Shown here: one piece after another, positions 33,562 to 43,443 of the stretch
Position numbering within the stretch: the stretch's first letter is position 1
How the letters are laid out: each line of letters begins with the position of its first letter
Assembly: GCA_044507695.1 (NCBI GenBank)
Contig: JBIQJD010000015.1
Span: 1-64,000, forward strand
Reading direction: 5' to 3'
DNA: 64,000 nucleotides
Source of the DNA: JBIQJD01 sp044507695
GTDB taxonomy: Bacteria; Bacteroidota; Ignavibacteria; Ignavibacteriales; Ignavibacteriaceae
Translations under genes and position numbers: made by a program
The notes under the pieces: generated by a model
Database searches by the model: none
Seen by the model: the letters and a program-made list of their open reading frames with translations, nothing else
What the model was told of the DNA's origin: nothing

Positions 33562-34680
33562 ATGAATATCTTGATTGCGCCAAATGCATTTAAAGAATGT
33601 GCCGGCCAGATCGAGATTGCATCTTTGATCAACAGTAATTTTGAAACTGATGCTTTCCGGAGCACAGTAATTCCATTATCTGATGGGGGAGATGGATTTT
33701 TAGAAGTTTGTAAACAGCGATTTCATTTAACGGAACAGGTTTATGAAATTCCTGCTCCATTTGATGGAGCTAAAATTGCCTGCAAGGTTGGATGGAAGAA
33801 AGATAAATCGAAAATATTTATTGAATCTGCTGATATTCTGGGTTTGAAAATAGTTCCCATTAATAAAAGAAATCCTATTTTATTAGATAGTAAGGGATTA
33901 GGCGTATTACTTAAGACAATAATGACACAAGAAAGTTCATTAAATAATATTGTAATTGGTATAGGCGGAACAGCAACAAATGATCTTGGTTTAGGCGCTG
34001 CATCAATATTTGGTTTGAAGTTGTTAGATGATGATGGGAAATATCTGCCAATAATTCCCCGCAATTATGAATTAGTGAAGGATTTAATTTGGGAGCAGCC
34101 GCGAATCGTTAGTAAAATAGAAATTATTACAGACGTTGAAAATCCTTTATTGGGTGAGAATGGTGCTGCAAGATCATTTGCCAGGCAGAAAGGTGCTTCC
34201 GAAAAGGATATTGAAATAATGGAATCTGGTTTTGAAAATATTATTAAAATATTAAGAAAAAAGAAGTTGGGGGCTATAACTAATATTTTAAATGGTGCTG
34301 GCGGCGGATTGGCAGCCGGAATGCAAATATTCTTTAATGCCATAATTAAACCTGCTTCAGATTTTATTTTTGAGGATTTGGGAATAAATAATTTATCTTA
34401 TAATCCTGATATAATAATTACCGGTGAGGGAGCATTTGATTCTCAAACATTAATGAAAAAAGCATCCGGAATATTGATTGAAAAGTTCAGAAATTCGGGA
34501 GCAAGAATTTTTATTATCTGTGGAATTTCAGATCCTGAGATTGAAAATAAATTGCCTGCGAATGTTAAAATATTTCCGATAATCAAATATTTTAAAGATG
34601 AAAAAGAATCTAAAAAAAATTATAAAATGGGAATTAAAATGGCCTGTAATGAAATTAAAAGAATAATTGGCCATAACTGA
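33562..34680 (+). CDS. Glycerate kinase
   Basis: 372 residues from ATG 33562. NILIAPNAFKECAGQIEIA, PLSDGGDGFLEV, IGIGGTATNDLGLGAA, GAGGGLAAGMQ and ITGEGAFDSQTL are the motifs of the GlxK/GarK family of glycerate kinases (ATP plus glycerate to phosphoglycerate). TTG at 33556 is in frame but overlaps the preceding stop; ATG is preferred. Probably co-transcribed with the GT9 gene. Confidence 0.92.
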   Translation: MNILIAPNAFKECAGQIEIASLINSNFETDAFRSTVIPLSDGGDGFLEVCKQRFHLTEQVYEIPAPFDGAKIACKVGWKKDKSKIFIESADILGLKIVPINKRNPILLDSKGLGVLLKTIMTQESSLNNIVIGIGGTATNDLGLGAASIFGLKLLDDDGKYLPIIPRNYELVKDLIWEQPRIVSKIEIITDVENPLLGENGAARSFARQKGASEKDIEIMESGFENIIKILRKKKLGAITNILNGAGGGLAAGMQIFFNAIIKPASDFIFEDLGINNLSYNPDIIITGEGAFDSQTLMKKASGILIEKFRNSGARIFIICGISDPEIENKLPANVKIFPIIKYFKDEKESKKNYKMGIKMACNEIKRIIGHN

Positions 34681-34745
34681 TTTCCGGGCTTATCCATTTT
34701 TTAGTAAATTTAAAAAAATATTCTCCACAATAAATTAAAAACAAA

Positions 34746-35585
34746 ATGAAACAATATATTGATTTAGTTAAACTGGTAATGGAAAAAGGTACCCGTAAAC
34801 ATTCACGCACAGGCATTGATACAATATCATATTTTGGAGCATTTTATAAAGTGGATTTGCAAAAAGGATTTCCTCTTCTTACAACCAAAAAAGTTGAGTG
34901 GAAATCGCTTCTGCACGAAGTTCTCTGGTATCTCTCGGGTGAAAATCATATACGCAATTTGAGAAAGCATACAAAAATATGGGATGCCTGGGCTGATGAA
35001 AATGGAAACCTGGAGACTGCATACGGTTATTACTGGCGTCATTTTCCAAGCGCGGAAAAAGATACAAACGGATACTGGCAGGTAACAGAAGTTGATCAAA
35101 TTAAATATGTAATTGATGAGATAAAACGAAAACCATACAGCCGCCGTTTGGTTGTTTCTGCATGGGAACCGGGAAACGCAACCAAAAGCAAACTGCCGCC
35201 CTGCCATTACAGTTTTGCTTTTAATGTGAATGACGGAAAATTAAACTGCCATTTAACCCAAAGGTCTGGAGATATTGCACTTGGGATTCCGTTTAATCTT
35301 GCAGCGTACTCAATCCTGACTCAAATAATTGCGCAGGAAGTTGAACTTGAACTTGGAGAATTTGCTCATACAATTATTGATGCACACATTTATGTTGGTG
35401 ATAAAGGAACACCCAATGAAAAGTATGATCATCTTGAAGGATTAAAAGAGCAGATAAAAAGAGAACCGCTTCCACTTCCCAAATTAGTAATTGCGCGCAA
35501 GCCGATTGATGAATTACAGTTTGAAGATTTTGAACTGATAGGTTATCAGCATCATGATAAAATTAAGTTTGAGGTTGCTGTTTGA
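34746..35585 (+). CDS. thyA: Thymidylate synthase
   Basis: 279 residues. RTGIDTISYFG, ENHIRNLRKHTKIWD, RRLVVSAWEPG, the catalytic Cys in PPCHYSF and QRSGDIALGIPFN are all present. It converts dUMP to dTMP with methylene-THF, releasing dihydrofolate, which the overlapping folA gene reduces. First gene of the thyA-folA-mutL run; its stop overlaps the folA start. Confidence 0.97.
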   Translation: MKQYIDLVKLVMEKGTRKHSRTGIDTISYFGAFYKVDLQKGFPLLTTKKVEWKSLLHEVLWYLSGENHIRNLRKHTKIWDAWADENGNLETAYGYYWRHFPSAEKDTNGYWQVTEVDQIKYVIDEIKRKPYSRRLVVSAWEPGNATKSKLPPCHYSFAFNVNDGKLNCHLTQRSGDIALGIPFNLAAYSILTQIIAQEVELELGEFAHTIIDAHIYVGDKGTPNEKYDHLEGLKEQIKREPLPLPKLVIARKPIDELQFEDFELIGYQHHDKIKFEVAV

Positions 35586-36061
35586 AAAAAATTATTGTAG
35601 TAGCTGTTGCACAAGACGGAGTGATTGGCAGAACTACCGGAGAAATGCCCTGGCATTCAAAAGAAGAATTTCAGCATTTCAGAAATACTACTCTCGGTTT
35701 TCCAATTATAATGGGCAGAAAAACATTTGAATCACTCGACAAACCGCTGAAGGGAAGATTAAACATTGTTCTTACCAGAAACAAAGATTTTGCCAGCGGA
35801 TTTGATGATGTTAAAATATTTAATACTTTAAATGAAGCTTACAACTTTTGTGAGAATTTAAATTATGAAAAAGTTTTTATAATTGGCGGAAGTTTTATCT
35901 TTAATGAAGCAATAAATACAGTGGATGAGATGATAATTTCTGTTATGAATTTTGAAGCTGAAGGCGATGTTTATTTTCCTGAGTTTAACAAAGATGAGTG
36001 GAGAATTATTTCTAATGAGAAGAGAAGTGAGTTTGAAATTTTTCATTATGTAAGAAATTAA
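35582..36061 (+). CDS. folA: Dihydrofolate reductase
   Basis: 159 residues from TTG 35582, which overlaps the thyA stop (TTGA). VAVAQDGVIGR, MPWHSKEEFQHFR, IIMGRKTFESL and FIIGGSFIFNEAI are the conserved DHFR segments; the catalytic Glu/Asp position is E in KEEF. It regenerates tetrahydrofolate for thyA. Confidence 0.96.
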   Translation: MKKIIVVAVAQDGVIGRTTGEMPWHSKEEFQHFRNTTLGFPIIMGRKTFESLDKPLKGRLNIVLTRNKDFASGFDDVKIFNTLNEAYNFCENLNYEKVFIIGGSFIFNEAINTVDEMIISVMNFEAEGDVYFPEFNKDEWRIISNEKRSEFEIFHYVRN

Positions 36062-36091
36062 TGAAATAGAAAGGTTTTTTTGAAACGAAGT

Positions 36092-37954
36092 ATGAGTGAA
36101 AAAAGAATTAAAATATTACCTGAAAATATTGCAAATAAAATTGCAGCCGGTGAAGTTGTGCAAAGACCTGAATCAGTTGTTAAAGAACTGCTTGAAAATT
36201 CAATCGATGCTGGCGCAAAGAATATCGATCTTATAATAAAAAAAGCAGGCAAATCGCTTATCCAGGTTTGTGATGATGGCTCGGGAATGAACGAAGAGGA
36301 TGCAGTATTATGTATTCAGAAACATGCGACGAGCAAGATTTTTAATTATGAAGATCTCGAAGCAATTGCAACTCTTGGTTTCCGTGGTGAAGCATTGAGT
36401 TCAATTTCTGCCGTAAGCCAGCTTGAAATTAAAACTGAAAGAGCCGAAGATGAAATAGGCACATTGGTGCGTCTTGAAGATTCCGGAACAATCATAAAAG
36501 AAAAAGGATCGTTCTCAAAAGGAACGATAGTTACTGTTAAAAATCTTTTTTATAATACTCCGGCAAGAAGAAATTTCCTGAAAACGGATGTTACCGAATT
36601 AAAACATATAATTGATACCTTCAACAAAATTGCGTTAAGCCATCCGGAATTGCATTTCAGATTTTATAATGATGATCAATTGATTTATGATTATTCACCA
36701 GGTGATCTTGAAAACAGAATCAAACAAATTTTTGCGGAGAATATGCCGGATGCACTGATTCCGGTTGAAGAAAAAACAGACTACCTTTCAATTTACGGAT
36801 ATGTTGGCAAGCCAACGCTGCTTAAAAAAAGCAAAGGTGATCAGTATTTATTTTTAAATAACAGGTATGTTGTAAGCAAGCAGATCAATCACGCCGTGTT
36901 TACAGCTTATGAAAATATTCTTGAAAAGGGGGATTATCCCTTCTTCATATTATTCATTGAGCTTGATCCGCATAAAATTGATGTGAATGTTCATCCATCA
37001 AAACTTGAAGTGCGTTTTGATGATGAAAAAGATGTTTACAATTTTGTTCTTGCTGTTGTAAGGAAAAGTTTAGGCACGCATGATCTTGTGCCCGCAATGG
37101 CATTTACTGAAACAACTCATGAAACTGAAAAACTCGGGTTTAACAGTTTCAATAAAATTGAGCGGAATGATTTTTCCGACAGACCTGTTTTTACTGAGAA
37201 AAAATCATACGCCAGGGTTGATTTTTCTGATAAAGATATTGATCTGATTTTCAGTACGATTCCCGATAATGTACAGCGGGTTGAAAAATCCCGGCAGCCT
37301 GCGGAACATCCGTTTGAAAATACACAGCAGAGAGAAATCATCCATTCAACTCCGGAAAAAAATTCTGTTCAAAAAAAAGAAGAGCTCCCTTTTCTTATTC
37401 AGCTGCATAACAAATATATTCTTTCACAAATAAAAACAGGATTGATGATAATTGATCAGCATGTAGCTCATGAAAGAATTTTGTATGAAAAAGCTCTCTC
37501 ACGAATGGAAGCTAATCTGCCTTTCTCACAGCAGCTTTTATTTCCCAGAACAATTCAACTGGATCCGGCACGGGCACTGTTAGTTAAAGAGATGCATCCG
37601 CTGCTTTCCAAACTCGGATTTGAATTAAAATTTTTTGGTAAAACAACAATTGTAATTGAAGGCGTGCCAGATGATGTAAAGCAGGGCTCAGAAGAAAAAA
37701 TTCTTCTCGAAATTGTTGAAGAGTATTCAACCAATCAACGCGAGAAAAAACTTGAAGAGCGGGATAATATGGCTAAATCATATTCCTGCCGTACAGCAAT
37801 TAAAGCCGGGGATAAATTATCAGATAAAGAAATGAGATTATTGATTGATCAGTTATTTGCTACAAGTATGCCTTATGTTTGTCCGCACGGCAGACCTGTA
37901 ATGGTTAAAATATCTTTAGATGAATTTGACCGCAGATTTGGAAGAACATCTTAA
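36092..37954 (+). CDS. mutL: DNA mismatch repair protein MutL
   Basis: 620 residues from ATG 36092 (TTG 36080 also possible). GHKL ATPase motifs ELLENSIDAGA, VCDDGSGM and TLGFRGEAL lie at the N-terminus; NVHPSKLEVRF closes the transducer domain. The C-terminus has DQHVAHERILYE, close to the endonuclease motif DQHAx2Ex4E, and CPHGRPV, so this MutL should be the nicking type found outside enterobacteria. Downstream of folA by 30 nt. Confidence 0.96.
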   Translation: MSEKRIKILPENIANKIAAGEVVQRPESVVKELLENSIDAGAKNIDLIIKKAGKSLIQVCDDGSGMNEEDAVLCIQKHATSKIFNYEDLEAIATLGFRGEALSSISAVSQLEIKTERAEDEIGTLVRLEDSGTIIKEKGSFSKGTIVTVKNLFYNTPARRNFLKTDVTELKHIIDTFNKIALSHPELHFRFYNDDQLIYDYSPGDLENRIKQIFAENMPDALIPVEEKTDYLSIYGYVGKPTLLKKSKGDQYLFLNNRYVVSKQINHAVFTAYENILEKGDYPFFILFIELDPHKIDVNVHPSKLEVRFDDEKDVYNFVLAVVRKSLGTHDLVPAMAFTETTHETEKLGFNSFNKIERNDFSDRPVFTEKKSYARVDFSDKDIDLIFSTIPDNVQRVEKSRQPAEHPFENTQQREIIHSTPEKNSVQKKEELPFLIQLHNKYILSQIKTGLMIIDQHVAHERILYEKALSRMEANLPFSQQLLFPRTIQLDPARALLVKEMHPLLSKLGFELKFFGKTTIVIEGVPDDVKQGSEEKILLEIVEEYSTNQREKKLEERDNMAKSYSCRTAIKAGDKLSDKEMRLLIDQLFATSMPYVCPHGRPVMVKISLDEFDRRFGRTS

Positions 37955-38022
37955 CTAAAAAATCTATGCTCAAAAGGCGTAAGCAATTTTAGTTTCAAAA
38001 GAACTAAACAGCAGAGGAAATT

Positions 38023-39675
38023 ATGAACGAAGAATTTAAAAAGCGAAAAGAAAATTATTTAAAGAAATCATCTTTATCCGCTAATACCGGTATGAAATTT
38101 ACAACTGTAAGCGGGCGTGATGTAAATGTGCTTTATACTCCCGATGATGTAGAAGAAATTAATTATCTGAGTGAAATAGGATTTCCGGGTGAATATCCTT
38201 TTACAAGAGGAATTCACGCAAACGGCTACCGCGGAAAATTATGGACAATGCGTCAGTTCGCCGGATTCGGTTCACCGGAAGATACAAATGAACGATTTCA
38301 TTATCTGCTTAATCACGGGCAAACCGGATTATCTGTTGCATTTGATCTTCCAACTTTAATGGGATGGGATGCAGATGCAGAGTTGAGTGAAGGTGAAGTA
38401 GGAATCTGCGGAGTTGCTGTTTCTTCACTTCAGGATATGGAAATTCTTTTTGATAAAATCCCGCTCGATAAAGTATCAACTTCGATGACGATCAATTCTC
38501 CTGCTGCAATGATATTTGCATTTTATCTTGCGGTTGCACAAAAGCAGGGTGTTGATTTTTCAAATCTCCGCGGAACATTACAAAATGATATTTTGAAGGA
38601 ATACATCGCTCAAAAAGAATATATCTTTCCGCCAAATCCTTCTATGCGCATTATTGTTGATATGATCGAATACTGCACAAATGAAGTTCCTAAATGGAAC
38701 CCGGTTTCAGTCAGCGGTTATCATATTCGTGAAGCAGGCTCTACTGCTGCGCAGGAACTTGCATATACTCTGGCAGATGGTTTTGCTTACATAGAAGCAT
38801 GCATTGAAAGGGGAATGGATGTTGATTCTTTTGCACCAAGAATTTCTTTCTTCTTTAATTCGCATCTTGATTTTTTTGAAGAGATAGCAAAATATCGTGC
38901 GGCGAGAAAAATTTATGCCAAGAGAATGAAAGAAATATATGGAGCTAAAAATCCGCGCTCATGGTGGCTTAGATTTCATACTCAAACTGCAGGCTGTACA
39001 TTAACTGCTCAGCAGCCGGAGAATAATATTGTAAGAACAGCATTTCAGGCACTTGCTGCAGTGCTTGGCGGAACTCAATCTCTCCACACAAATTCAATGG
39101 ATGAAACGCTCGCACTGCCAAGTGAAAAAGCAGTAAAGATTGCGCTGCGCACTCAGCAATTGATTGCTTATGAAACAGGAGTAATAAATACGGTTGATCC
39201 GCTTGGCGGAAGTTATTTTGTTGAATCTCTCACAGATAAAATGGAGAAAGAAGCAAATGAAATTTTTGAACAGATTGATTCTTTAGGCGGAGTAATTCCT
39301 GCAATTGAAGCAGGTTATTTTCAGAAAGAGATTGCAGATGCAGCTTACAGATATCAGATTGAAGTTGAGAGAAAAGAAAAATATATTGTGGGTGTGAATG
39401 AATTTGTTGAAAAAGATGAAAAGGTAGATATTCCTATTTTAACTATCTCTCCTGAAGTTGAAAGAAAACAAAAACAAAGATTGGCTGATTTAAGGCTAAG
39501 CAGAAATCAGGAGGCAGTAAAAGAAAGTCTTGCTGAAATTAATTACGCAGCAATAAATAATAATAATATAATGCCTGTTCTTATAAAGGCAGCTCACAAT
39601 TATGTAACGCTTGGTGAAATGGTTGGTGAGCTAAAAGAAGTTTTTGGAACATACGAAGAAGCCGCCGTCTTCTAA
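38023..39675 (+). CDS. Methylmalonyl-CoA mutase, catalytic (large) subunit
   Basis: 550 residues. TRGIHANGYRGKLWTMRQFAG in pieces, FDLPTLMGWDAD, GGTQSLHTNSMDE and NTVDPLGGSYFVE are the substrate-binding barrel motifs of the mutase. The chain stops before any cobalamin-binding domain (no DxHxxG), so this is the split type whose small subunit is coded elsewhere. It interconverts methylmalonyl-CoA and succinyl-CoA with B12. The stop abuts the UbiA-like gene (TAATGATT). Confidence 0.93.
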   Translation: MNEEFKKRKENYLKKSSLSANTGMKFTTVSGRDVNVLYTPDDVEEINYLSEIGFPGEYPFTRGIHANGYRGKLWTMRQFAGFGSPEDTNERFHYLLNHGQTGLSVAFDLPTLMGWDADAELSEGEVGICGVAVSSLQDMEILFDKIPLDKVSTSMTINSPAAMIFAFYLAVAQKQGVDFSNLRGTLQNDILKEYIAQKEYIFPPNPSMRIIVDMIEYCTNEVPKWNPVSVSGYHIREAGSTAAQELAYTLADGFAYIEACIERGMDVDSFAPRISFFFNSHLDFFEEIAKYRAARKIYAKRMKEIYGAKNPRSWWLRFHTQTAGCTLTAQQPENNIVRTAFQALAAVLGGTQSLHTNSMDETLALPSEKAVKIALRTQQLIAYETGVINTVDPLGGSYFVESLTDKMEKEANEIFEQIDSLGGVIPAIEAGYFQKEIADAAYRYQIEVERKEKYIVGVNEFVEKDEKVDIPILTISPEVERKQKQRLADLRLSRNQEAVKESLAEINYAAINNNNIMPVLIKAAHNYVTLGEMVGELKEVFGTYEEAAVF

Positions 39676-40583
39676 TGATTAAAACCTACATCAGATTATT
39701 ACGGGTCCCGCAGTGGATTAAAAACTCATTTGTTTTTGTACCGCTTATCTTTTCACTTCACCTGTTTCAGGGGAATTATCTTTTAAGAGCTATAGCAGCT
39801 TTTATTGTTTTTTCTTTAATCTCCAGCATTGTCTATATCATTAATGATGTGATTGATATTGAAGCTGACAAAGCACATCCGCATAAAAGATTCAGACCGC
39901 TGCCGAGTGGAGCTATCTCAAAAAATAATGCACTTTTAGTTGCCGCTGTTTTGTTCTTTATTGTAATAATTTTACTTCCTCAATTCAATATTGATTTTAT
40001 AATTGTTTCAACAACATATCTTATTCTTAATATTTTTTATTCATTCATTCTTAAACATATTGTATTGCTGGATATCTTCAGCATTGCAGCAGGTTTTATG
40101 CTTAGAATTGTTGCAGGCGCATTAGCAATAAATGTTGAACTCTCAAGCTGGCTGATTTTAACAACTATGTTCATTTCTCTTTTTCTTGGAGTTATGAAAC
40201 GCCGCTCTGAACTTGTCCTTATCGCACCAAATGATCCTGCAGATAATCCTTTAAAATCAGAAGAAAACATTACTACAAGAAAAGTATTAGCATTTTATTC
40301 GGTTAACTTCGCTGATCAGATGGCAACAATTGCGGCAGCGGGAGTTATTGTTTGTTATGCATTGTACACAGTATCTGCCAGAACAATTTCAGTATTTCAG
40401 ACGGAAGATCTTATTTACACAACTCCGTTTGTTGTATTTGGTATATTCCGGTACATGTATCTTGTTTATATGAATCAAAAAGGAGAGAATACAACGGAGA
40501 TTATGATTTCAGACATCGCAATGATTACAACGGTTTTATTATATGTGTTTACAACAACAGTAATTATTTATTCAAATTTATAA
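39675..40583 (+). CDS. UbiA-type prenyltransferase (decaprenyl-phosphate phosphoribosyltransferase-like)
   Basis: 302 residues with eight or nine membrane segments. RVPQWIKNSFVFVPL and NDVIDIEADKAHPHK (residues 57-71, the NDxxDxxxD prenyl-diphosphate/magnesium motif) are followed by KRFRPLPSG. This combination is typical of the DPPR-synthase branch of UbiA, which puts phosphoribose on polyprenyl phosphate. Overlaps the mutase stop by one base and the CNNM gene start by one base. Confidence 0.87.
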   Translation: MIKTYIRLLRVPQWIKNSFVFVPLIFSLHLFQGNYLLRAIAAFIVFSLISSIVYIINDVIDIEADKAHPHKRFRPLPSGAISKNNALLVAAVLFFIVIILLPQFNIDFIIVSTTYLILNIFYSFILKHIVLLDIFSIAAGFMLRIVAGALAINVELSSWLILTTMFISLFLGVMKRRSELVLIAPNDPADNPLKSEENITTRKVLAFYSVNFADQMATIAAAGVIVCYALYTVSARTISVFQTEDLIYTTPFVVFGIFRYMYLVYMNQKGENTTEIMISDIAMITTVLLYVFTTTVIIYSNL

Positions 40584-41836
40584 TGCTAACAGATTTACTC
40601 ATACTTATTGTACTGCTCATTCTGAGTGCATTCTTTTCTGCTTCAGAAATGGCATATGTTATTGCCAATAAAATTAAGATTGAAGTAAGAGCAAGAAAAA
40701 AGAATTTAGCTGCTGCAAACGCGCAGTATTTTGTAAATGCACCGCAGCACTTCTTCTCAACAATATTGATTGGAAATAATATTGTTAACATTACCTTTGC
40801 TTCGGTGAGCGCTATTTTTCTTGGTTCAATGTTTGGATTGAACGAATGGAGCATCCTTCTTATCTCTACTTTTTTATTACTTATTTTAGGTGAGCTGCTT
40901 CCAAAATATTTCTCGCGTGAACTTGCAGACAGAATGATTTTATTTGCTTCAATTCCTTTAAGATTGATTTCTTACATTATTTATCCGTTAGTAAAATTAT
41001 TCTCTTCACTTTCTTCTTTTCTTACCCAATCAAAAAGTGTTACGCAGGAAAATATTAGTTTTTTATTCAGTAAAGAAGATATTGAATCGTTAGTAAAAGA
41101 AAGCCATGAAGCAGGCGTTGTAAATAAAAAAGAAAGTGATATTATCAGCCGTGTTTTTGCTCTTGGTGATCAGCGGGTTTATGAAACAATGCGCCCGCGG
41201 ACAGAAATAGTTGGTGTTGATATTGAAAGTACTGTTGATGAAGCACTTTCAATTTTTATTGATTCAGGTTACTCAAAGCTTCCGGTTTATGAAGAAAATC
41301 TTGATAACATAAAAGGTGTAATTTTTGCTTATGATATTTTTAAATTCCCGCAAAAGCTCCAGGATATTATCCGGGAAATAATATTCGTTCCGGAAACCAA
41401 AAAAAGTTTTGATATGCTGAATGAGTTTCTGCGCAAACAGGTTTCAATTGCCGTTGTTATTGATGAATTCGGCGGAACAGCCGGTATTGTAACAATGGAA
41501 GATATAATTGAGGAATTGTTTGGGGAAATTCGTGATGAATATGATGTTGAAGAAACAATCTGCAGGAAAACTTCTCCAAATACTTATTTGATAAGCGGTA
41601 AAGTTGAAATAGATTTCATTAATGAAAAATATAGTCTCAATATTCCGACCGGTGATTATGAAACGATTGGCGGCTATATAACGTATAAACTCGGCAGAAT
41701 TCCAATTCAGGGGGAAACTGTGATGATTGATAATTTTGAAATCTTGATTGCCCGCGCAAATAATATTAGGATTGATATAGTGAAGTTAACTGTTCCACCG
41801 GAAAATGCTCAGGTTAATGATACAAATAAATTCTAA
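40583..41836 (+). CDS. CNNM/CorC-like membrane protein with CBS domains
   Basis: 417 residues from ATG 40583. An N-terminal CNNM membrane domain (SAFFSASEMAYVIANKIK, GNNIVNITFASV, GELLPKYFSREL) is followed by two CBS repeats (VYETMRPRTEIVGVD; GYSKLPVYEENLDNIKG; AVVIDEFGGTAGIVTMEDIIEE) and a CorC-type C-terminal domain. Members are linked to magnesium/cobalt efflux and are often called hemolysin-like. ATG overlaps the UbiA stop (TAATG). Confidence 0.92.
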   Translation: MLTDLLILIVLLILSAFFSASEMAYVIANKIKIEVRARKKNLAAANAQYFVNAPQHFFSTILIGNNIVNITFASVSAIFLGSMFGLNEWSILLISTFLLLILGELLPKYFSRELADRMILFASIPLRLISYIIYPLVKLFSSLSSFLTQSKSVTQENISFLFSKEDIESLVKESHEAGVVNKKESDIISRVFALGDQRVYETMRPRTEIVGVDIESTVDEALSIFIDSGYSKLPVYEENLDNIKGVIFAYDIFKFPQKLQDIIREIIFVPETKKSFDMLNEFLRKQVSIAVVIDEFGGTAGIVTMEDIIEELFGEIRDEYDVEETICRKTSPNTYLISGKVEIDFINEKYSLNIPTGDYETIGGYITYKLGRIPIQGETVMIDNFEILIARANNIRIDIVKLTVPPENAQVNDTNKF

Positions 41837-41956
41837 ATCTTTATTAAACACATCCAAAATTTCCAGCCGGAATTGAACATTCTTTGGTGCTCATTTAAAA
41901 TAGCCGTATTTTTGTTAAACAAATTAAATTGATTTTCAGAACTTTAGCGGATAAAT

Positions 41957-43105
41957 TTGATCAAGCTGAACATTGAAGGACAGGATAAAAATTCAAAAGC
42001 CAGAGCAGGTTATTTTTATACAGAGCATGGAAAAGTTGAAACGCCAATCTTTATGCCGGTTGGTACACAAGGCACTGTTAAAGCTGTAAATCAACATTAT
42101 CTTGCTGAAGATATTGAAGCTCAAATTGTTCTTTCAAATACTTATCATCTTTATTTACGCCCCGGAACAGAAATCTTAGAAAAAGCCGGCGGACTGCATA
42201 AATTCATGAGTTGGGAAAAGCCAATTCTTACAGACAGCGGCGGTTATCAGGTTTTCAGTCTTTCTGATCTTCGGAAATTGAAAACTGACGGCGTTGAATT
42301 TAAGTCCCATTTAGATGGTTCAAAACACTTTTTTACACCGGAGAAAGTGGTAAATATTCAACGTAGTGTTGGATCAGATATAATGATGGTGCTTGATGAA
42401 TGTACACCTTATCCTTGTGAATATGAATATGCAGTTAAATCTGTTAAACTTACATCAGATTGGGCAAAATTAAATAAACAGGCCTTTGAAGATTCTCAGC
42501 CGCTTTACGGGCATAAGCAGTTTTTATTCGGAATAATCCAGGGAAGTGTTTATAAAGATTTGAGAGAGAAATCAGCTAAAGATTTGATTGAGATAGGATT
42601 TGATGGATATGCAATCGGTGGACTTGCAGTTGGTGAGCCTGCTGAAACAATGTATGAGATAACAGACTTTACCACGGATTTAATGCCGCAGGATCAGCCG
42701 AGATATTTAATGGGAGTAGGAAGACCGGAAAATATTCTTGAATCAATTGAACGCGGAATTGATATGTTTGATTGTGTGATGCCGACAAGAAATGCGCGCA
42801 ATTCAAATTTATTTACATCCGGCGGAGTTCTTTCAATGCGCAACGCAAAATATAAAGATGATTTTTCTGCAATAGATGAAAACTGCAGTTGTTATGCCTG
42901 CAGAAATTTTACTAAAGCATATTTAAGACATTTGTTTATTGCAAATGAAATCCTTGCTCTTGAACTTGCAAGCATACACAATCTTCATTTTTATCTTGAT
43001 CTTGTTAAAGAAGCAAGAGCAAGAATAATTAATGGATCATTTTCAGAATGGAAAAAAGAAATAATTAAAAAAGTAACAATAGGAAAAAACAAAACGGAGG
43101 AATAA
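41957..43105 (+). CDS. tgt: Queuine/preQ1 tRNA-ribosyltransferase
   Basis: 382 residues from TTG 41957. TPIFMPVGTQGTVKA, LTDSGGYQVFSL (catalytic Asp), FGIIQGSVYKDLR, GGLAVGEPAETMYE, CVMPTRNARN and the zinc cluster CSCYACR...H are all present. It exchanges guanine 34 of GUN-anticodon tRNAs for preQ1. No preQ1 riboswitch is visible in the leader. Followed 1 nt later by yajC, a neighbour of tgt in many bacteria. Confidence 0.97.
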   Translation: MIKLNIEGQDKNSKARAGYFYTEHGKVETPIFMPVGTQGTVKAVNQHYLAEDIEAQIVLSNTYHLYLRPGTEILEKAGGLHKFMSWEKPILTDSGGYQVFSLSDLRKLKTDGVEFKSHLDGSKHFFTPEKVVNIQRSVGSDIMMVLDECTPYPCEYEYAVKSVKLTSDWAKLNKQAFEDSQPLYGHKQFLFGIIQGSVYKDLREKSAKDLIEIGFDGYAIGGLAVGEPAETMYEITDFTTDLMPQDQPRYLMGVGRPENILESIERGIDMFDCVMPTRNARNSNLFTSGGVLSMRNAKYKDDFSAIDENCSCYACRNFTKAYLRHLFIANEILALELASIHNLHFYLDLVKEARARIINGSFSEWKKEIIKKVTIGKNKTEE

Positions 43106-43106
43106 C

Positions 43107-43424
43107 TTGGAATATTTATTAGCAATGGCACCGCCTTCAGGTGAAGGAGGAGGCGGCGGAAATTTAATCAGCACAATCATTATGTTCGGTGCAATTTTCG
43201 TTATCTTCTACTTTATGATAATCCGACCGCAGCAGAAACGTGCCAAGGAACGTGAGAAATTATTATCAAATATTCAAAAGGGTGATAAGATTGTTACCAC
43301 CGGCGGACTTCATGGAACAATTGCAGGATTAGATGAAAAAACAGTTCTGCTTGATGTTGGCGATAAAGTTAAACTAACTTTTGAAAGATCCGCTATCGGT
43401 ACTGTATTATCAAAAGATAAATAA
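43107..43424 (+). CDS. yajC: Preprotein translocase accessory subunit YajC
   Basis: 105 residues from TTG 43107 with GGAGG 7 nt before. A single membrane helix follows a glycine-rich start, then FMIIRPQQKRAKER and GDKIVTTGGLHGTI, as in YajC. It associates with SecDF in the Sec translocon. Normal length; tgt-yajC order is common. Confidence 0.95.
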   Translation: MEYLLAMAPPSGEGGGGGNLISTIIMFGAIFVIFYFMIIRPQQKRAKEREKLLSNIQKGDKIVTTGGLHGTIAGLDEKTVLLDVGDKVKLTFERSAIGTVLSKDK

Positions 43425-43443
43425 TTGTAATCAGAGAAAAATT

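Noticed and set aside
40352..40582. N-terminal extension of the CNNM-like protein
   Set aside because: It overlaps the UbiA gene in another frame; the membrane domain starts at ATG 40583, which overlaps the UbiA stop.
43381..43443. Upstream extension of RibBA
   Set aside because: It overlaps the end of yajC and precedes the conserved RibB start; ATG 43444 is preferred.
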